DNA of 64,000 bases from Pseudoxanthomonas indica (lineage in GTDB: Bacteria > Pseudomonadota > Gammaproteobacteria > Xanthomonadales > Xanthomonadaceae). Below are positions 34,652 through 43,518 of the stretch, one piece after another (positions within the stretch are counted from its first letter, which is position 1; the number at the start of each line of letters is the position of its first letter). Both the position numbers and the translations under genes were made by a program. The DNA lies in contig NZ_FUZV01000002.1 of NCBI RefSeq assembly GCF_900167565.1, positions 124,001 to 188,000 on the forward strand. The letters run 5' to 3'. The notes under the pieces were generated by a model. It searched no databases, was not told where the DNA came from, and was given only the letters and a program-made list of their open reading frames with translations.

Positions 34652-36373
34652 ATGTCGCGACTTTCCGTTTCCCTGCTGTCTCTCGCGCTTGCGGTGTGCA
34701 CCGGCCAGGCCAGCGCACAGGCAGCAGCGCCTGCCGATTACGACCTGATCATCCGCAACGGCGTGGTCTACGACGGCAGCGGCGCCGACCCGCAACGCGT
34801 GGACGTGGCCATCCGCGGGGATCGCGTGGTGGCCTGGTTGCCCGCCGGCAATCACGCCACCAGCCAACAGAGCGTGGACGCGCAGGGCCGGGCGGTGGCG
34901 CCGGGTTTCATCAACGTATTGAGCTGGGCCAACGAATCGTTGATCGCCGATGGCCGCGGCATCAGCGACACCAGGCAGGGCGTCACCCTGGAGATCTTCG
35001 GCGAAGGCTGGTCGATGGGTCCGTTCAACGATCGCATGAAGGCCGACGCGGTCAAGCAGCAGGCCGACATCAAGTACCCGATCACCTGGACCACCCTGGG
35101 CGAATACCTGGAGCATCTGCAGCAGCGCGGCGTCACCCCGAACGTGGCGTCCTTCGTGGGCGCCACCACGGTGCGCATCCACGAGCTGGGCGAGGACGAC
35201 GTCAAGCCCACGCCGGCGCAACTGGCGCGCATGCAGGATCTGGTGCGGCAGGCGATGGCCGAAGGCGCACTGGGCGTGGGTGGTTCGTTGATCTATCCAC
35301 CGGCCGCGTTTGCCGACAGTGCGGAGTTGACCGCGCTGGCCCAGGCCGCGGCCGAATCCGGCGGCGGCTACATCGCGCACATGCGCAGCGAAGCCGATCG
35401 CTTCCTGGAAGCGGTGGACGAAACCATCGCCATTGGTCGCGCCACCGGCCAGCGTGCCGAGGCTTATCACCTGAAGGCGGCCGGCGAGAAGAACTGGCCG
35501 AAGATGGCGCAGGCCATCGCCCGCATCCAGGCCGCGCGCGATCAAGGCGTGCTGGCCAGCGCCGACATGTACGCCTACACCGCCGGCGGCACCGGCTTGA
35601 CCGCGGGCCTGCCACCGTGGGTGCAGGCCCGCGGCCACGACGCCATGGTCGCGCGGCTGAAGGATCCGGCAGTACGCAAGCGGGTGATCGCGGAGATGAA
35701 GGATCCCGACGCCGACTGGGAGAACATCCGCCTGCTCACCGGCTCCAATGATCGCGTGCTGCTGATTGCCTTCAAGAACCCGGCGCTGAAGCCACTCATC
35801 GGCAAGACCCTGACCGAGATCGCGCGCCTGCGTGGGACCTCGCCGGAAGAAACCGTGCTGGACCTGATCATCGAAGACGGCTCGGAAATCGGCACCGCCT
35901 ATTTCCTGATGAGCGAAGAGAACGTCGAGCTGGGCCTGAAGCAACCGTGGATCAGCCTGGGCTCGGATGCCGAGTCCGCCGGCATGGGCGGCGTCTTCCT
36001 CAACTACAGCACGCATCCGCGCGCCTACGGCAACTTCGCCCGTTTCCTGGGGCACTACGTGCGTGATCGCCAGTTGATGTCGCTGCAGGAGGGCATCCAT
36101 CGCCTCACCGGCCTGCCCGCGACCAACTGGAAGCTCACCGATCGCGGTTGCCTCAAAGCGGGTTGCTTTGCGGACGTGGTGATTTTCGATCCCGCCGCGA
36201 TCATCGACCACGCCACCTATGCGCAACCGCGCCAATACGCCACCGGCGTCAGCGATGTCTTCGTCAACGGCGTGCAGGTACTGCGTGCCGGCGAACACAC
36301 CGGCGCCACGCCGGGGCAGGTGGTGCGCGGTCCGGGTTGGCGCGGCCCGGCCACGCGCCCGGCCACTCCCTAG
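34652..36373 (+). CDS. exported amidohydrolase of the N-acyl-D-amino-acid deacylase family with an altered metal site
   Basis: A 573-residue amidohydrolase with a signal peptide (cleavage near ASAQ, residue 23), so periplasmic. Family motifs present: DYDLIIRNGVVYDGSG, H243 in AHMRSE, H273 in AYHLKAAG and D439 in LGSDAES, plus a GCFADVVIFDP C-terminal motif. The HxH pair that normally follows APGFID is absent (APGFINVLSW, residues 83-92), and the usual metal-ligand cysteine in GNCG appears as GEGW with E118. The enzyme may be mononuclear or act on another substrate. By family it would release D-amino acids from N-acyl or peptide derivatives. GGAG lies before the ATG. Last gene of unit 1. Confidence 0.78.
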   Translation: MSRLSVSLLSLALAVCTGQASAQAAAPADYDLIIRNGVVYDGSGADPQRVDVAIRGDRVVAWLPAGNHATSQQSVDAQGRAVAPGFINVLSWANESLIADGRGISDTRQGVTLEIFGEGWSMGPFNDRMKADAVKQQADIKYPITWTTLGEYLEHLQQRGVTPNVASFVGATTVRIHELGEDDVKPTPAQLARMQDLVRQAMAEGALGVGGSLIYPPAAFADSAELTALAQAAAESGGGYIAHMRSEADRFLEAVDETIAIGRATGQRAEAYHLKAAGEKNWPKMAQAIARIQAARDQGVLASADMYAYTAGGTGLTAGLPPWVQARGHDAMVARLKDPAVRKRVIAEMKDPDADWENIRLLTGSNDRVLLIAFKNPALKPLIGKTLTEIARLRGTSPEETVLDLIIEDGSEIGTAYFLMSEENVELGLKQPWISLGSDAESAGMGGVFLNYSTHPRAYGNFARFLGHYVRDRQLMSLQEGIHRLTGLPATNWKLTDRGCLKAGCFADVVIFDPAAIIDHATYAQPRQYATGVSDVFVNGVQVLRAGEHTGATPGQVVRGPGWRGPATRPATP

Positions 36374-36384
36374 TTCAGGGGCGG

Positions 36385-36418
36385 AACCGGGCCGCTGCGG
36401 GGGCGGCGGCCCGGTTTT
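36385..36418 (+). terminator. Rho-independent terminator ending catabolic unit 1
   Basis: An 11-bp perfect stem (36385-36395 AACCGGGCCGC with 36406-36416) and a 10-nt G-rich loop, ending in TTTT. It lies 10 bp before the unit 2 promoter, separating the two transcription units. Confidence 0.82.
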
Positions 36419-36427
36419 CCGATTGAG

Positions 36428-36466
36428 TTGACAATTCTCCAATCAGGCTCAATAGTCCCTAATCAG
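36428..36466 (+). promoter_or_regulatory. promoter and paired operator of catabolic unit 2 (site B)
   Basis: TTGACA (36428-36433), a 17-nt spacer and AATAGT (36451-36456). CCAATCAG (36439-36446) lies in the spacer and CTAATCAG (36459-36466) just after the -10, 20 bp apart. The first site begins 11 bp after the start of TTGACA, exactly as at site A. The leader to the TonB-receptor ATG is about 85 nt. Confidence 0.65.
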
Positions 36467-36547
36467 GATAGTAAGCCCTTCTTGCCGCGGTGGCCCAGCC
36501 GCCCGGTCTTCCAGTTGCCAGTCGCCGTTTTCAGCTCGGGGAGAGAT

Positions 36548-38932
36548 ATGAACGCGTTCACGACCACCCGTCCGTCCCATCGCAATCCGTTGTGCCTGGC
36601 CATCGCCTCGGCGCTGGTCCTGTTTGCCGGCGCCGCCTCCGCGCAATCCGCCTCGACCGACGCTGCTGCGGCTGCCGACACGGCCGTGGCGCAGGACGGC
36701 AGCACGCCGCCGACCAGCAAGCCCGACGGCGCCACCACCGAATTCAAGGCGGTCATCGTCACTGCCAACAAGCGGCCCGAAGACGTCCGCAACGTCGCCT
36801 CCTCGATCTCGGTGGTCAGCGACGAGCAGCTGGAAAACATCAACGCCGGCCAGCTCACCGACTACGCCAACTACGTGCCGGGCCTGCAGGCCGCGTCCGA
36901 TGGCACGCCGGGGCAGACGCGCGTGAGCCTGCGCGGCATCGCGCCGCTGTCTTCCGGCGCCACGGTCGGTACCTACATCGACGAAACCCCGGTCGGTTCC
37001 AGTGGCCTGTACCAGGCCGCCACCATTCTCATGCTCGACCTGCTGCCCTACGACATCGATCACCTGGAAGTGCTGCGCGGCCCGCAGGGCACGCTCTACG
37101 GCGCTGGCTCGATGGGTGGCCTGCTCAAGTACGTGACCCGCGCGCCGGATCCTTCCAGCACCGAATTCCGTATTGGCGGCGGCGTGTCCAGCGTCTCCCA
37201 CGGCGAGAACGGCAGCAACGTGCGCTTCGGCGCCAATGTGCCGCTGATTGACGACAAGCTGGCGGTGCGGGTGAGCTACGCACGCAACAACCTGCCGGGC
37301 TACATCGACAATCCGGTCAATGGCGAGGAAGACATCAATGACGCCACCCAGACCAGCGCGCGCGCCGCGCTGCTGTACCAGGGCGATGCCTTCACCCTCA
37401 AGCTGACCGCGTTGCAGCAGAAGATCGACAGCGACAACAACGCCACCGTGTCGATTGATCCGGCCACCTACCAGCCCATCGGCGGCGACCTGACCCACTA
37501 CGTATACGTGGACTCGCCGTTCAAGAAGGACGTGGACTACTACGCCGCCACGCTGGACTGGGATCTGGGCTGGGGCGACTTCACCTCGGCCACCGGCTAT
37601 TCGAAGATCGACACCATGCGCCGGCAGGACACCACCATCGACTACGGCAATGTCGGTGCGGCGTACTTCGGTCTGGATCGCGGCAGTTCGTACTTCGACA
37701 CCACGCTCGACTTCAAACAGCTGACCCAGGAATTCCGCCTGGCCTCCAAGTCCGGTGGCAAGCTGGAATGGCTGGTCGGCACCTTCTACAGCAAGGAAGA
37801 GGGCAACAACCGCCAGTTCGCCGCGCTCAACCAGATGGACGGCACGCCCTTCCCGCCGCCGTATGACGCGGCGGTCAGTGACCTGGCCACCCTGGCGCTG
37901 CCGACCGACTTCAAGGAAATCGCGGTCTTCGCCAATGCCTCGTGGCAGTTCACCGATCGCTTCAAGCTCGGCGCCGGCGTGCGCTACGCCGAGAACGATC
38001 AGAACTTCGTGCAGGACGTGACGTCCGGCATCCTGCTGCCCATCGCGCGCACGCCCAACAGCTCCAGCGAGAACGTGTTCACCTGGAGCCTCACCCCGCA
38101 GTTCCAGATCAGCAAGGACACCCTGCTGTACGCCAAGGTCGCCACCGGCTACCAGCCGGGCGGCCCCAACGTGAAGTTGCCGGGCGTGCCGGACCAGGTC
38201 GATTCGTCCACCCTGATCAGTTACGAAGCCGGCTTGAAGACGATGTTCGCCGACAATCGCGTGCAGTTCGATCTGTCGGTGTTCCGTCTGGACTGGGAAG
38301 ACATCCAGGTGGCCGCGAGCTTTGGCGGCAATACCGGCCTGGTCAACGGCGGCACAGCGCGCAGCCAGGGCATCGAGTTCAGCTCGCTGTTCCGTCCCAC
38401 CACCAACCTGCAACTGGGCTTCAACGCGGCGTACATCGACGCGGAGTTGAGCGACAACTTCCCGACCATGGTGATTCCGCAAGGGCCGTACATCGTCGAG
38501 CTGACCACCGGCCTGTCCGGTGACAGCATGCCCTACACGCCCAAGCTGCAGTACTCGCTCACCGCCGATTATTTCTTCCCGCTCGGCAAGAGCGATTGGG
38601 AAGGCCACATCGGCGGCGGTTACCGCTGGATTGATGACCGGGTCAACACCACCACCCAGGTGCAGGACATCCTCGATGCCGAATCCGGCGGTTTGCTGGA
38701 TCGCACGGTGACCGCGCCCTTGCGCATGGACAGCTACCACTCGCTGGATCTGTATGCCGGCGTGGAAAATGCGCACTGGTCGATTCGCGCCTACGTCAAG
38801 AACGCCACCGACGAGCGCGCCTACACCACCATCACCGATCATCCGGATCAGGTCACCGGCGAAATGGTGGAACTGGTGGCCGCGCCGATCCAGCCGCGTA
38901 CCTTCGGCCTTGAGTTTGACTACCGCTTCTGA
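36548..38932 (+). CDS. TonB-dependent outer-membrane receptor
   Basis: A 794-residue receptor with a signal peptide (about 1-33, ending ASAQ). A short N-terminal region leads to a TonB-box/plug start (EFKAVIVTANKRPEDVRNVA), a plug domain with VSLRGIAPLS and LEVLRGPQGTLYGAGSMGG, then a beta-barrel ending in the aromatic C-terminus FDYRF. It carries large or scarce substrates across the outer membrane using TonB energy. An upstream in-frame extension is rejected because the ATG at 36548 follows GGGGAGAG and starts the signal peptide. Its substrate is probably a peptide or muropeptide, judged from the cluster (inference). First gene of unit 2. Confidence 0.93.
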   Translation: MNAFTTTRPSHRNPLCLAIASALVLFAGAASAQSASTDAAAAADTAVAQDGSTPPTSKPDGATTEFKAVIVTANKRPEDVRNVASSISVVSDEQLENINAGQLTDYANYVPGLQAASDGTPGQTRVSLRGIAPLSSGATVGTYIDETPVGSSGLYQAATILMLDLLPYDIDHLEVLRGPQGTLYGAGSMGGLLKYVTRAPDPSSTEFRIGGGVSSVSHGENGSNVRFGANVPLIDDKLAVRVSYARNNLPGYIDNPVNGEEDINDATQTSARAALLYQGDAFTLKLTALQQKIDSDNNATVSIDPATYQPIGGDLTHYVYVDSPFKKDVDYYAATLDWDLGWGDFTSATGYSKIDTMRRQDTTIDYGNVGAAYFGLDRGSSYFDTTLDFKQLTQEFRLASKSGGKLEWLVGTFYSKEEGNNRQFAALNQMDGTPFPPPYDAAVSDLATLALPTDFKEIAVFANASWQFTDRFKLGAGVRYAENDQNFVQDVTSGILLPIARTPNSSSENVFTWSLTPQFQISKDTLLYAKVATGYQPGGPNVKLPGVPDQVDSSTLISYEAGLKTMFADNRVQFDLSVFRLDWEDIQVAASFGGNTGLVNGGTARSQGIEFSSLFRPTTNLQLGFNAAYIDAELSDNFPTMVIPQGPYIVELTTGLSGDSMPYTPKLQYSLTADYFFPLGKSDWEGHIGGGYRWIDDRVNTTTQVQDILDAESGGLLDRTVTAPLRMDSYHSLDLYAGVENAHWSIRAYVKNATDERAYTTITDHPDQVTGEMVELVAAPIQPRTFGLEFDYRF

Positions 38933-38966
38933 GCGAGGTCGCCGTGTCCTATCTGACCCATCGCTC

Positions 38967-39018
38967 GCCCGCCCCTGCCGATCCGGCAGGGCGGGCAGGC
39001 GCTCCTTCCGCGCCTGCC
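38967..39018 (+). repeat. two overlapping inverted repeats between the TonB receptor and the DUF1611 gene
   Basis: Hairpin 1 pairs 38967-38980 with 38984-38996 (GCCCGCCCCTGCCG / CGGCAGGGCGGGC, one bulge). Hairpin 2 pairs 38994-39002 with 39010-39018 (perfect 9 bp, 7-nt loop). They share three bases and so compete. They end just before the GGTGAG of the DUF1611 gene. No T-run follows. They may stabilise the receptor mRNA and lower downstream expression. Confidence 0.6.
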
Positions 39019-39033
39019 GGTGAGCTGCACAGC

Positions 39034-40074
39034 ATGAGCCAGTCCTTCCTGCGCACCGATGCGCTGCCCGCGCTGCCCGGGCCGTATCTTCTGTTCCTGG
39101 GCGACGTGCACGAAGCCGGTTATGCCAAGACCGCGTTTGGCCTGCGTGACTGGGCGCCCGAGCGTTGCGTGGGCGAGTTCGCCTGCGCCGGCGCCACCGT
39201 CACCACCGGACTGCCCTTCCTCACCCCGGCGCAGGCGGTGGCGGCGGGTGCGCGATCCATCGTGATTGGTGTGGCCAACATCGGCGGGCAGATTCCCGAG
39301 GCCTGGATCACTTCGTTGTTGCAGGCGATGGAAGCAGGTCTGGATGTCATCAGCGGCATGCACATGCGCCTCGGCGAACTCGTCGCGTTGCGCGATGCCG
39401 CCGCCGCGCTGGGGCGACAGCTGATCGACGTGCGGCAGCCGCCGGCCGGCATCCCCATCGCCAGCGGCCACCGCCGCACCGGCAAGCGCCTGCTGACCCT
39501 GGGCACCGACTGCGCGCTGGGCAAGAAGTACACCGCGCTGGCGTTGACGCGTGCATTTGCGCAACGTGGCCACGCGGTCGATTTCCGTGCGACCGGCCAG
39601 ACCGGCATCCTCATTGCTGGCCGCGGCATGCCAATGGATGCGGTGATTTCCGACTTCGCCGCAGGCGCGGCCGAACTGGTTTCGCCGGATGCCGATCCGA
39701 CGCACTGGGACATCATCGAAGGCCAGGGTTCGCTGTTCCATCCGGCCTATGCCGGCGTCTCGCTGGCGCTGCTGCATGGCAGCCAGCCGGACGTGGTGGT
39801 GATCTGCCATCAACCGGGACGCGAGCGCGTGCTCGGCCATCCGCAGTACGCGCTGCCCAGCATCGAGGAAACGATCGCCCTGACCCTGCAGCTGGGCCGT
39901 CGCACCAATGCGGGTATTCGCTGCGGCGGCGTTGCCTTGAACACCGCGCACCTGGACGCCACCGCAGCCGAGGCCCTGCTGCGCAGCGAGAGCCAGCGCC
40001 TGGGCTGCGCAGTCGCCGATCCCATGCGCCCGGGGCCGGCCTTCGATCAGCTGGTGGACGCCTGCCTGGTCTGA
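39034..40074 (+). CDS. dgcN: DUF1611 family protein, N-acetyltransferase DgcN type
   Basis: A 346-residue protein. The N-terminal domain starts with GPYLLFLGDVHEAGYAKTAF, and a P-loop-like TLGTDCALGKKYTALAL (about 163-179) marks DUF1611. As I recall, DUF1611 protein DgcN acetylates D-glutamate with acetyl-CoA in a D-Glu catabolic route completed by the racemase DgcA; both are encoded in this cluster. An upstream GTG (38944) would add 30 residues encoded by two GC-rich hairpins. The ATG at 39034 with GGTGAG upstream matches where homology begins and is chosen. Function by family and context; D-Glu specificity is not proven from sequence. Confidence 0.78.
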   Translation: MSQSFLRTDALPALPGPYLLFLGDVHEAGYAKTAFGLRDWAPERCVGEFACAGATVTTGLPFLTPAQAVAAGARSIVIGVANIGGQIPEAWITSLLQAMEAGLDVISGMHMRLGELVALRDAAAALGRQLIDVRQPPAGIPIASGHRRTGKRLLTLGTDCALGKKYTALALTRAFAQRGHAVDFRATGQTGILIAGRGMPMDAVISDFAAGAAELVSPDADPTHWDIIEGQGSLFHPAYAGVSLALLHGSQPDVVVICHQPGRERVLGHPQYALPSIEETIALTLQLGRRTNAGIRCGGVALNTAHLDATAAEALLRSESQRLGCAVADPMRPGPAFDQLVDACLV

Positions 40075-40144
40075 TCCCCCAGCACACATTCCCCTGCAAT
40101 ACCGCCTGCCGCTGATTGCGGCGGACTGACAGAAGGACCGAAGC

Positions 40145-41737
40145 ATGAGCCGACTCTCCCCGTCCTTGCGCCCGCTGGCATTGGCCCTGCTGTGCAGCAT
40201 TCCCGCACTGGCGTTGGCCGACCCGCCCAAGAATCTCGACGCACGCGTGGCCCAGGTGATGCAGGAGCAGGGCGTGCCCGGCATGGCGGTGGCGATCGTC
40301 GAGAACGGCCACGTGGTCCACGCCAAGGGCTACGGCGTGCGTCGCCTCGGCGGCACGGAGGCGGTGGACGCGGATACGATTTTCCCGATTGGCTCCACCA
40401 GCAAGGCGATGACCGTGGCGGCGCTGGCGGTGCTGGTGGATGAGAAGAAGATCGACTGGGACGATCGCGTCATCGATCACCTGCCCGGCTTCCAGATGTA
40501 CGACGCCTGGGTCACCCGCGAGCTGACCATCCGCGATCTGCTGGTGCACCGCAGCGGCCTGGGCCTGGGCGCGGGCGATCTGATGTTCGTGCCGCGTTCC
40601 TCGCTCAGCCGCGCCGAATCGGTGCGCCGGCTGCGCTACCTCAAGCCGGCCACCAGCTTCCGCAGCGGCTATGCCTACGACAACGTGCTGTACATGGTGG
40701 CCGGTGCGGTGATCGAAGCGGTGAGCGGGCAGACCTGGGAAGCGTACATCCGCGATCATGTGTTCGAGCCGGCCGGCATGCGCGTCACCACCTCCGATGA
40801 AGTCGATCAGTTCGCCACCGCCAACCGCGCCCAGCCACATGCGCGCATGGATGGTGGCCTGCGTGGCGTCGGCCGCCAGGAAGTGCTGGACGAACGCGCC
40901 AGCCTCGGTCGCAATGCCGCACCGGCGGGCGGCGTGGCCTCCAGCGCCAATGACATGGCGCGTTGGTTGGAGATCCAGCTGGCGCACGGAGCGTTGCCCG
41001 AAGGGCAGGGCAAGCGCCTGTACAGCGAAACGGCCGCGCGCGAGATGTGGACGCCGCAGGTCAACATGCCGATCAGCCAGTACCCGGCGCCGATTGCCGA
41101 AGCCACCCCGCAGTTTTCCAGCTATGCCCTGGGCTGGGACGTGGAGGACTACCGTGGTCTGAAGATCATCTCGCACGGCGGCGCGGTCCTCGGCGCGCAG
41201 ACCATGGTGGTGCTGATCCCGGATCGCAACATCGGCTTCTCGTTGAACATCAACTCCGAGGACGGCGTGGTGCTGCGCGGTCTGATGTTCGAGTTGCTGG
41301 ATCACTACCTCGATCAGCCGCAACGCGACTGGGTCGGCGACTTCAGCAAGTTCCGCCAGGCGCGGGAATTGCTCAAGGTCAGCGCCAAGCCGGTGGCATC
41401 GCGACCGACGCTGCCGTTGGGCGGCTACGCCGGTCGCTATGCCGATCCGTGGTACGGCCCGATCAGCATCCATCAGGAGGGCAAGCGCCTGCGTTTGAAC
41501 TTCGAGCAGACGCCCAACATGCAGGGCACGCTGGAGCACTGGCAGTACGACACCTTCGTGGTGCGCTGGGACGATCGCACTTCGGAGCCGGCGTACATGA
41601 CCTTCCGCCTGGACGAGCAGGGTAAGGTGGACGACATCCGCATGAAGGCGGTCTCGCCGATTGCCGATTTCAGCTGGGACTACCACGACCTGCATTTCAC
41701 CCCGCAGGCCGCGGGCGCGGCGGGCGGGCAGCCATGA
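40145..41737 (+). CDS. exported serine hydrolase (class C beta-lactamase / D-aminopeptidase-like)
   Basis: A 530-residue serine hydrolase with a signal peptide (about 1-25). S84-T-S-K87 is the SxxK motif, Y178-D-N180 the YxN motif, and [10 protein letters not shown] supplies the third (HxG-type) motif. A C-terminal beta domain (about 425-520, DUF3471-like) replaces the membrane helices of its unit 1 relative. Enzymes of this type include D-aminopeptidases, D-Ala-D-Ala carboxypeptidases and esterases. It follows the DUF1611 gene by 70 bp and overlaps the acyl-CoA dehydrogenase start by 4 bp. Confidence 0.82.
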   Translation: MSRLSPSLRPLALALLCSIPALALADPPKNLDARVAQVMQEQGVPGMAVAIVENGHVVHAKGYGVRRLGGTEAVDADTIFPIGSTSKAMTVAALAVLVDEKKIDWDDRVIDHLPGFQMYDAWVTRELTIRDLLVHRSGLGLGAGDLMFVPRSSLSRAESVRRLRYLKPATSFRSGYAYDNVLYMVAGAVIEAVSGQTWEAYIRDHVFEPAGMRVTTSDEVDQFATANRAQPHARMDGGLRGVGRQEVLDERASLGRNAAPAGGVASSANDMARWLEIQLAHGALPEGQGKRLYSETAAREMWTPQVNMPISQYPAPIAEATPQFSSYALGWDVEDYRGLKIISHGGAVLGAQTMVVLIPDRNIGFSLNINSEDGVVLRGLMFELLDHYLDQPQRDWVGDFSKFRQARELLKVSAKPVASRPTLPLGGYAGRYADPWYGPISIHQEGKRLRLNFEQTPNMQGTLEHWQYDTFVVRWDDRTSEPAYMTFRLDEQGKVDDIRMKAVSPIADFSWDYHDLHFTPQAAGAAGGQP

Positions 41738-42891
41738 AGTCGCTGGATTTCGATCTCGGCGAGGACATCGACCAACTGCGCGACAGCGTGCAGCGCTTCG
41801 CCGCCAGCGTCATCGCACCACTGGCCGCGCAGGCCGATCGCGACAATGCCTTCCCGGCCGGCCTGTGGCCGCAACTGGGTGAGCTGGGCCTGCTCGGCTT
41901 GACTGTGGAAGAGCAATACGGCGGCGCCAACCTGGGCTATCTGGCGCACGTGGTGGCGATGGAGGAGATTTCGCGCGCCTGTTCGGCGATTGGCTTGTCG
42001 TATGGCGCGCACTCCAACCTGTGCGTCAACCAACTGCGCAAGAATGGCAACGCCGAGCAGAAGCAGCGCTACCTGCCCAAGCTGGTCAGCGGCGAACACG
42101 TCGGCGCGCTGGCGATGAGCGAGAGTGGCGCGGGCTCGGATGTGGTCGGCATGAAACTGCGTGCCGAGCGACGCGGCGATCGCTACGTGCTCAATGGCCA
42201 TAAGATGTGGATCACCAACGGGCCCGATGCCGACACGCTGATTGTCTACGCCAAGACCGATGCCGATGCCGGCTCGCGCGGCATCACCGCCTTCATCGTC
42301 GAAAAGGGCTTTGCCGGCTTCAGCACGGCACAGAAGCTGGACAAGCTCGGCATGCGCGGGTCCAACACCTGCGAACTGGTGTTCGAGGACTGCGAAGTGC
42401 CGGAAGAAAACGTGCTGGGCACGGTGGGTCGCGGCGTGGCGGTGCTGATGTCCGGGCTGGATTACGAGCGCGTGGTGCTCTCGGGCGGACCGCTGGGCAT
42501 TATGGCCGCCTGCCTGGATGTCGTGGTGCCTTATGTGCGCGAGCGCAGGCAGTTTGGCCAGGCCATTGGCGAGTTCGGCCTGATGCAGGCCAAGCTGGCC
42601 GACATGTACGTCGGCTTCAACGCCTGCCGCGCCTATGTGTATGCGGTGGCGCGCGCCTGCGATCGCAACGGCGCCACCCGCAAGGATGCCGCAGGCGCCA
42701 TCCTGTATGCCGCGGAAAAGGCCAGCTGGATTGCCGGCCAGGCCATCCAGTCACTCGGTGGCAATGGCTACATGAACGAGTACGCGCCCGGGCGCTTGTG
42801 GCGTGATGCCAAGCTGTACGAGATCGGCGCCGGTACCTCGGAGATCCGACGCATGTTGATTGGACGCGAGCTGTTTGCCGAAGCGGCTTGA
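41734..42891 (+). CDS. acyl-CoA dehydrogenase, isovaleryl-CoA dehydrogenase type
   Basis: A 385-residue FAD enzyme. Signature segments: [18 protein letters not shown] (FAD/substrate), [27 protein letters not shown] and the C-terminal [33 protein letters not shown] region. The catalytic base is in [13 protein letters not shown], the isovaleryl-type position, rather than the C-terminal site of short-chain enzymes. By family it oxidises isovaleryl-CoA in leucine breakdown. No other leucine-degradation genes are present. Coupling to the serine hydrolase gene (ATGA) places it in the peptide cluster, where it may handle a branched or acyl side-product (inference). Confidence 0.85.
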   Translation: MKSLDFDLGEDIDQLRDSVQRFAASVIAPLAAQADRDNAFPAGLWPQLGELGLLGLTVEEQYGGANLGYLAHVVAMEEISRACSAIGLSYGAHSNLCVNQLRKNGNAEQKQRYLPKLVSGEHVGALAMSESGAGSDVVGMKLRAERRGDRYVLNGHKMWITNGPDADTLIVYAKTDADAGSRGITAFIVEKGFAGFSTAQKLDKLGMRGSNTCELVFEDCEVPEENVLGTVGRGVAVLMSGLDYERVVLSGGPLGIMAACLDVVVPYVRERRQFGQAIGEFGLMQAKLADMYVGFNACRAYVYAVARACDRNGATRKDAAGAILYAAEKASWIAGQAIQSLGGNGYMNEYAPGRLWRDAKLYEIGAGTSEIRRMLIGRELFAEAA

Positions 42892-42918
42892 GCGTGGTCG
42901 CGTTCTGCGCGTTGAAGC

Positions 42919-43518
42919 TCAATGCGCGGCGTGCGCCCAATCGTCGATTTCGCCTTCCACGAAGGGCCCGATCTTCTGCTTGAGGATGCGGCCATCGGCG
43001 CCGACCAGCACGGTGTAGGGCAATACGCCCTTGGCGTTGCCCAACCACACGCTCGCATCCGCCGGGCCGGGCGTATCCAGCACGATGGGATAGCGCACCG
43101 GCACCTTGTCCAGGAATTCGCGCACACCTTCGGGCGTATCCAGCGCTAGCCCGACCACCTGCACGCCATGTTCGCCCTGCGCCTGCGCAAAACGATCCAG
43201 TTCCGGCATTTCCTTGATGCAGGGTCCGCACCAGCTGGCCCACACATTGATCAGCAGGGGACGCCCCTGGAACGCCGTCTTCAGATCCACCGGCTTGCCC
43301 TGGAGATCCGGAAGCCGGATCGCCGGCATCGCCTCACCCGGTTGCGCGGGAACTACACCCGCCGGCGGTTTGGCCGCCGTGGCACTGGCCGCGGCCTGCA
43401 ACGCGCGCTGGCCTGCATCACTGCGCAACAGCGGACCGCCTTCGTACCAGTAACTTGCGGCCAGCCCCAACGCGCCGGCGACCACCACCACCCACAACAC
43501 ACGCACGCGAGGACTCAT
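42919..43518 (-). CDS. TlpA/ResA-type membrane-anchored thioredoxin
   Basis: A 199-residue protein with an N-terminal membrane anchor (about 7-25) and a periplasmic thioredoxin domain. The active site is C97-G-P-C100 in NVWASWCGPCIKEMPEL, and a VLPYTVLVG segment supplies the cis-proline loop. It would reduce periplasmic disulfides, for instance in cytochrome c maturation, receiving electrons from DsbD. Its start overlaps the dsbD stop (ATGA at 43515-43518). Confidence 0.88.
   Translation of the reverse strand: MSPRVRVLWVVVVAGALGLAASYWYEGGPLLRSDAGQRALQAAASATAAKPPAGVVPAQPGEAMPAIRLPDLQGKPVDLKTAFQGRPLLINVWASWCGPCIKEMPELDRFAQAQGEHGVQVVGLALDTPEGVREFLDKVPVRYPIVLDTPGPADASVWLGNAKGVLPYTVLVGADGRILKQKIGPFVEGEIDDWAHAAH

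Noticed and set aside
36449-38842. Long minus-strand frame opposite the TonB receptor
   Set aside because: Mirror-frame artefact of GC-rich coding sequence; the receptor on the plus strand is unmistakable.
38944-39033. GTG start for the DUF1611 gene at 38944
   Set aside because: It would add 30 Pro/Ala-rich residues encoded by hairpin arms. Homology starts after the ATG at 39034. Kept as a low-probability alternative.
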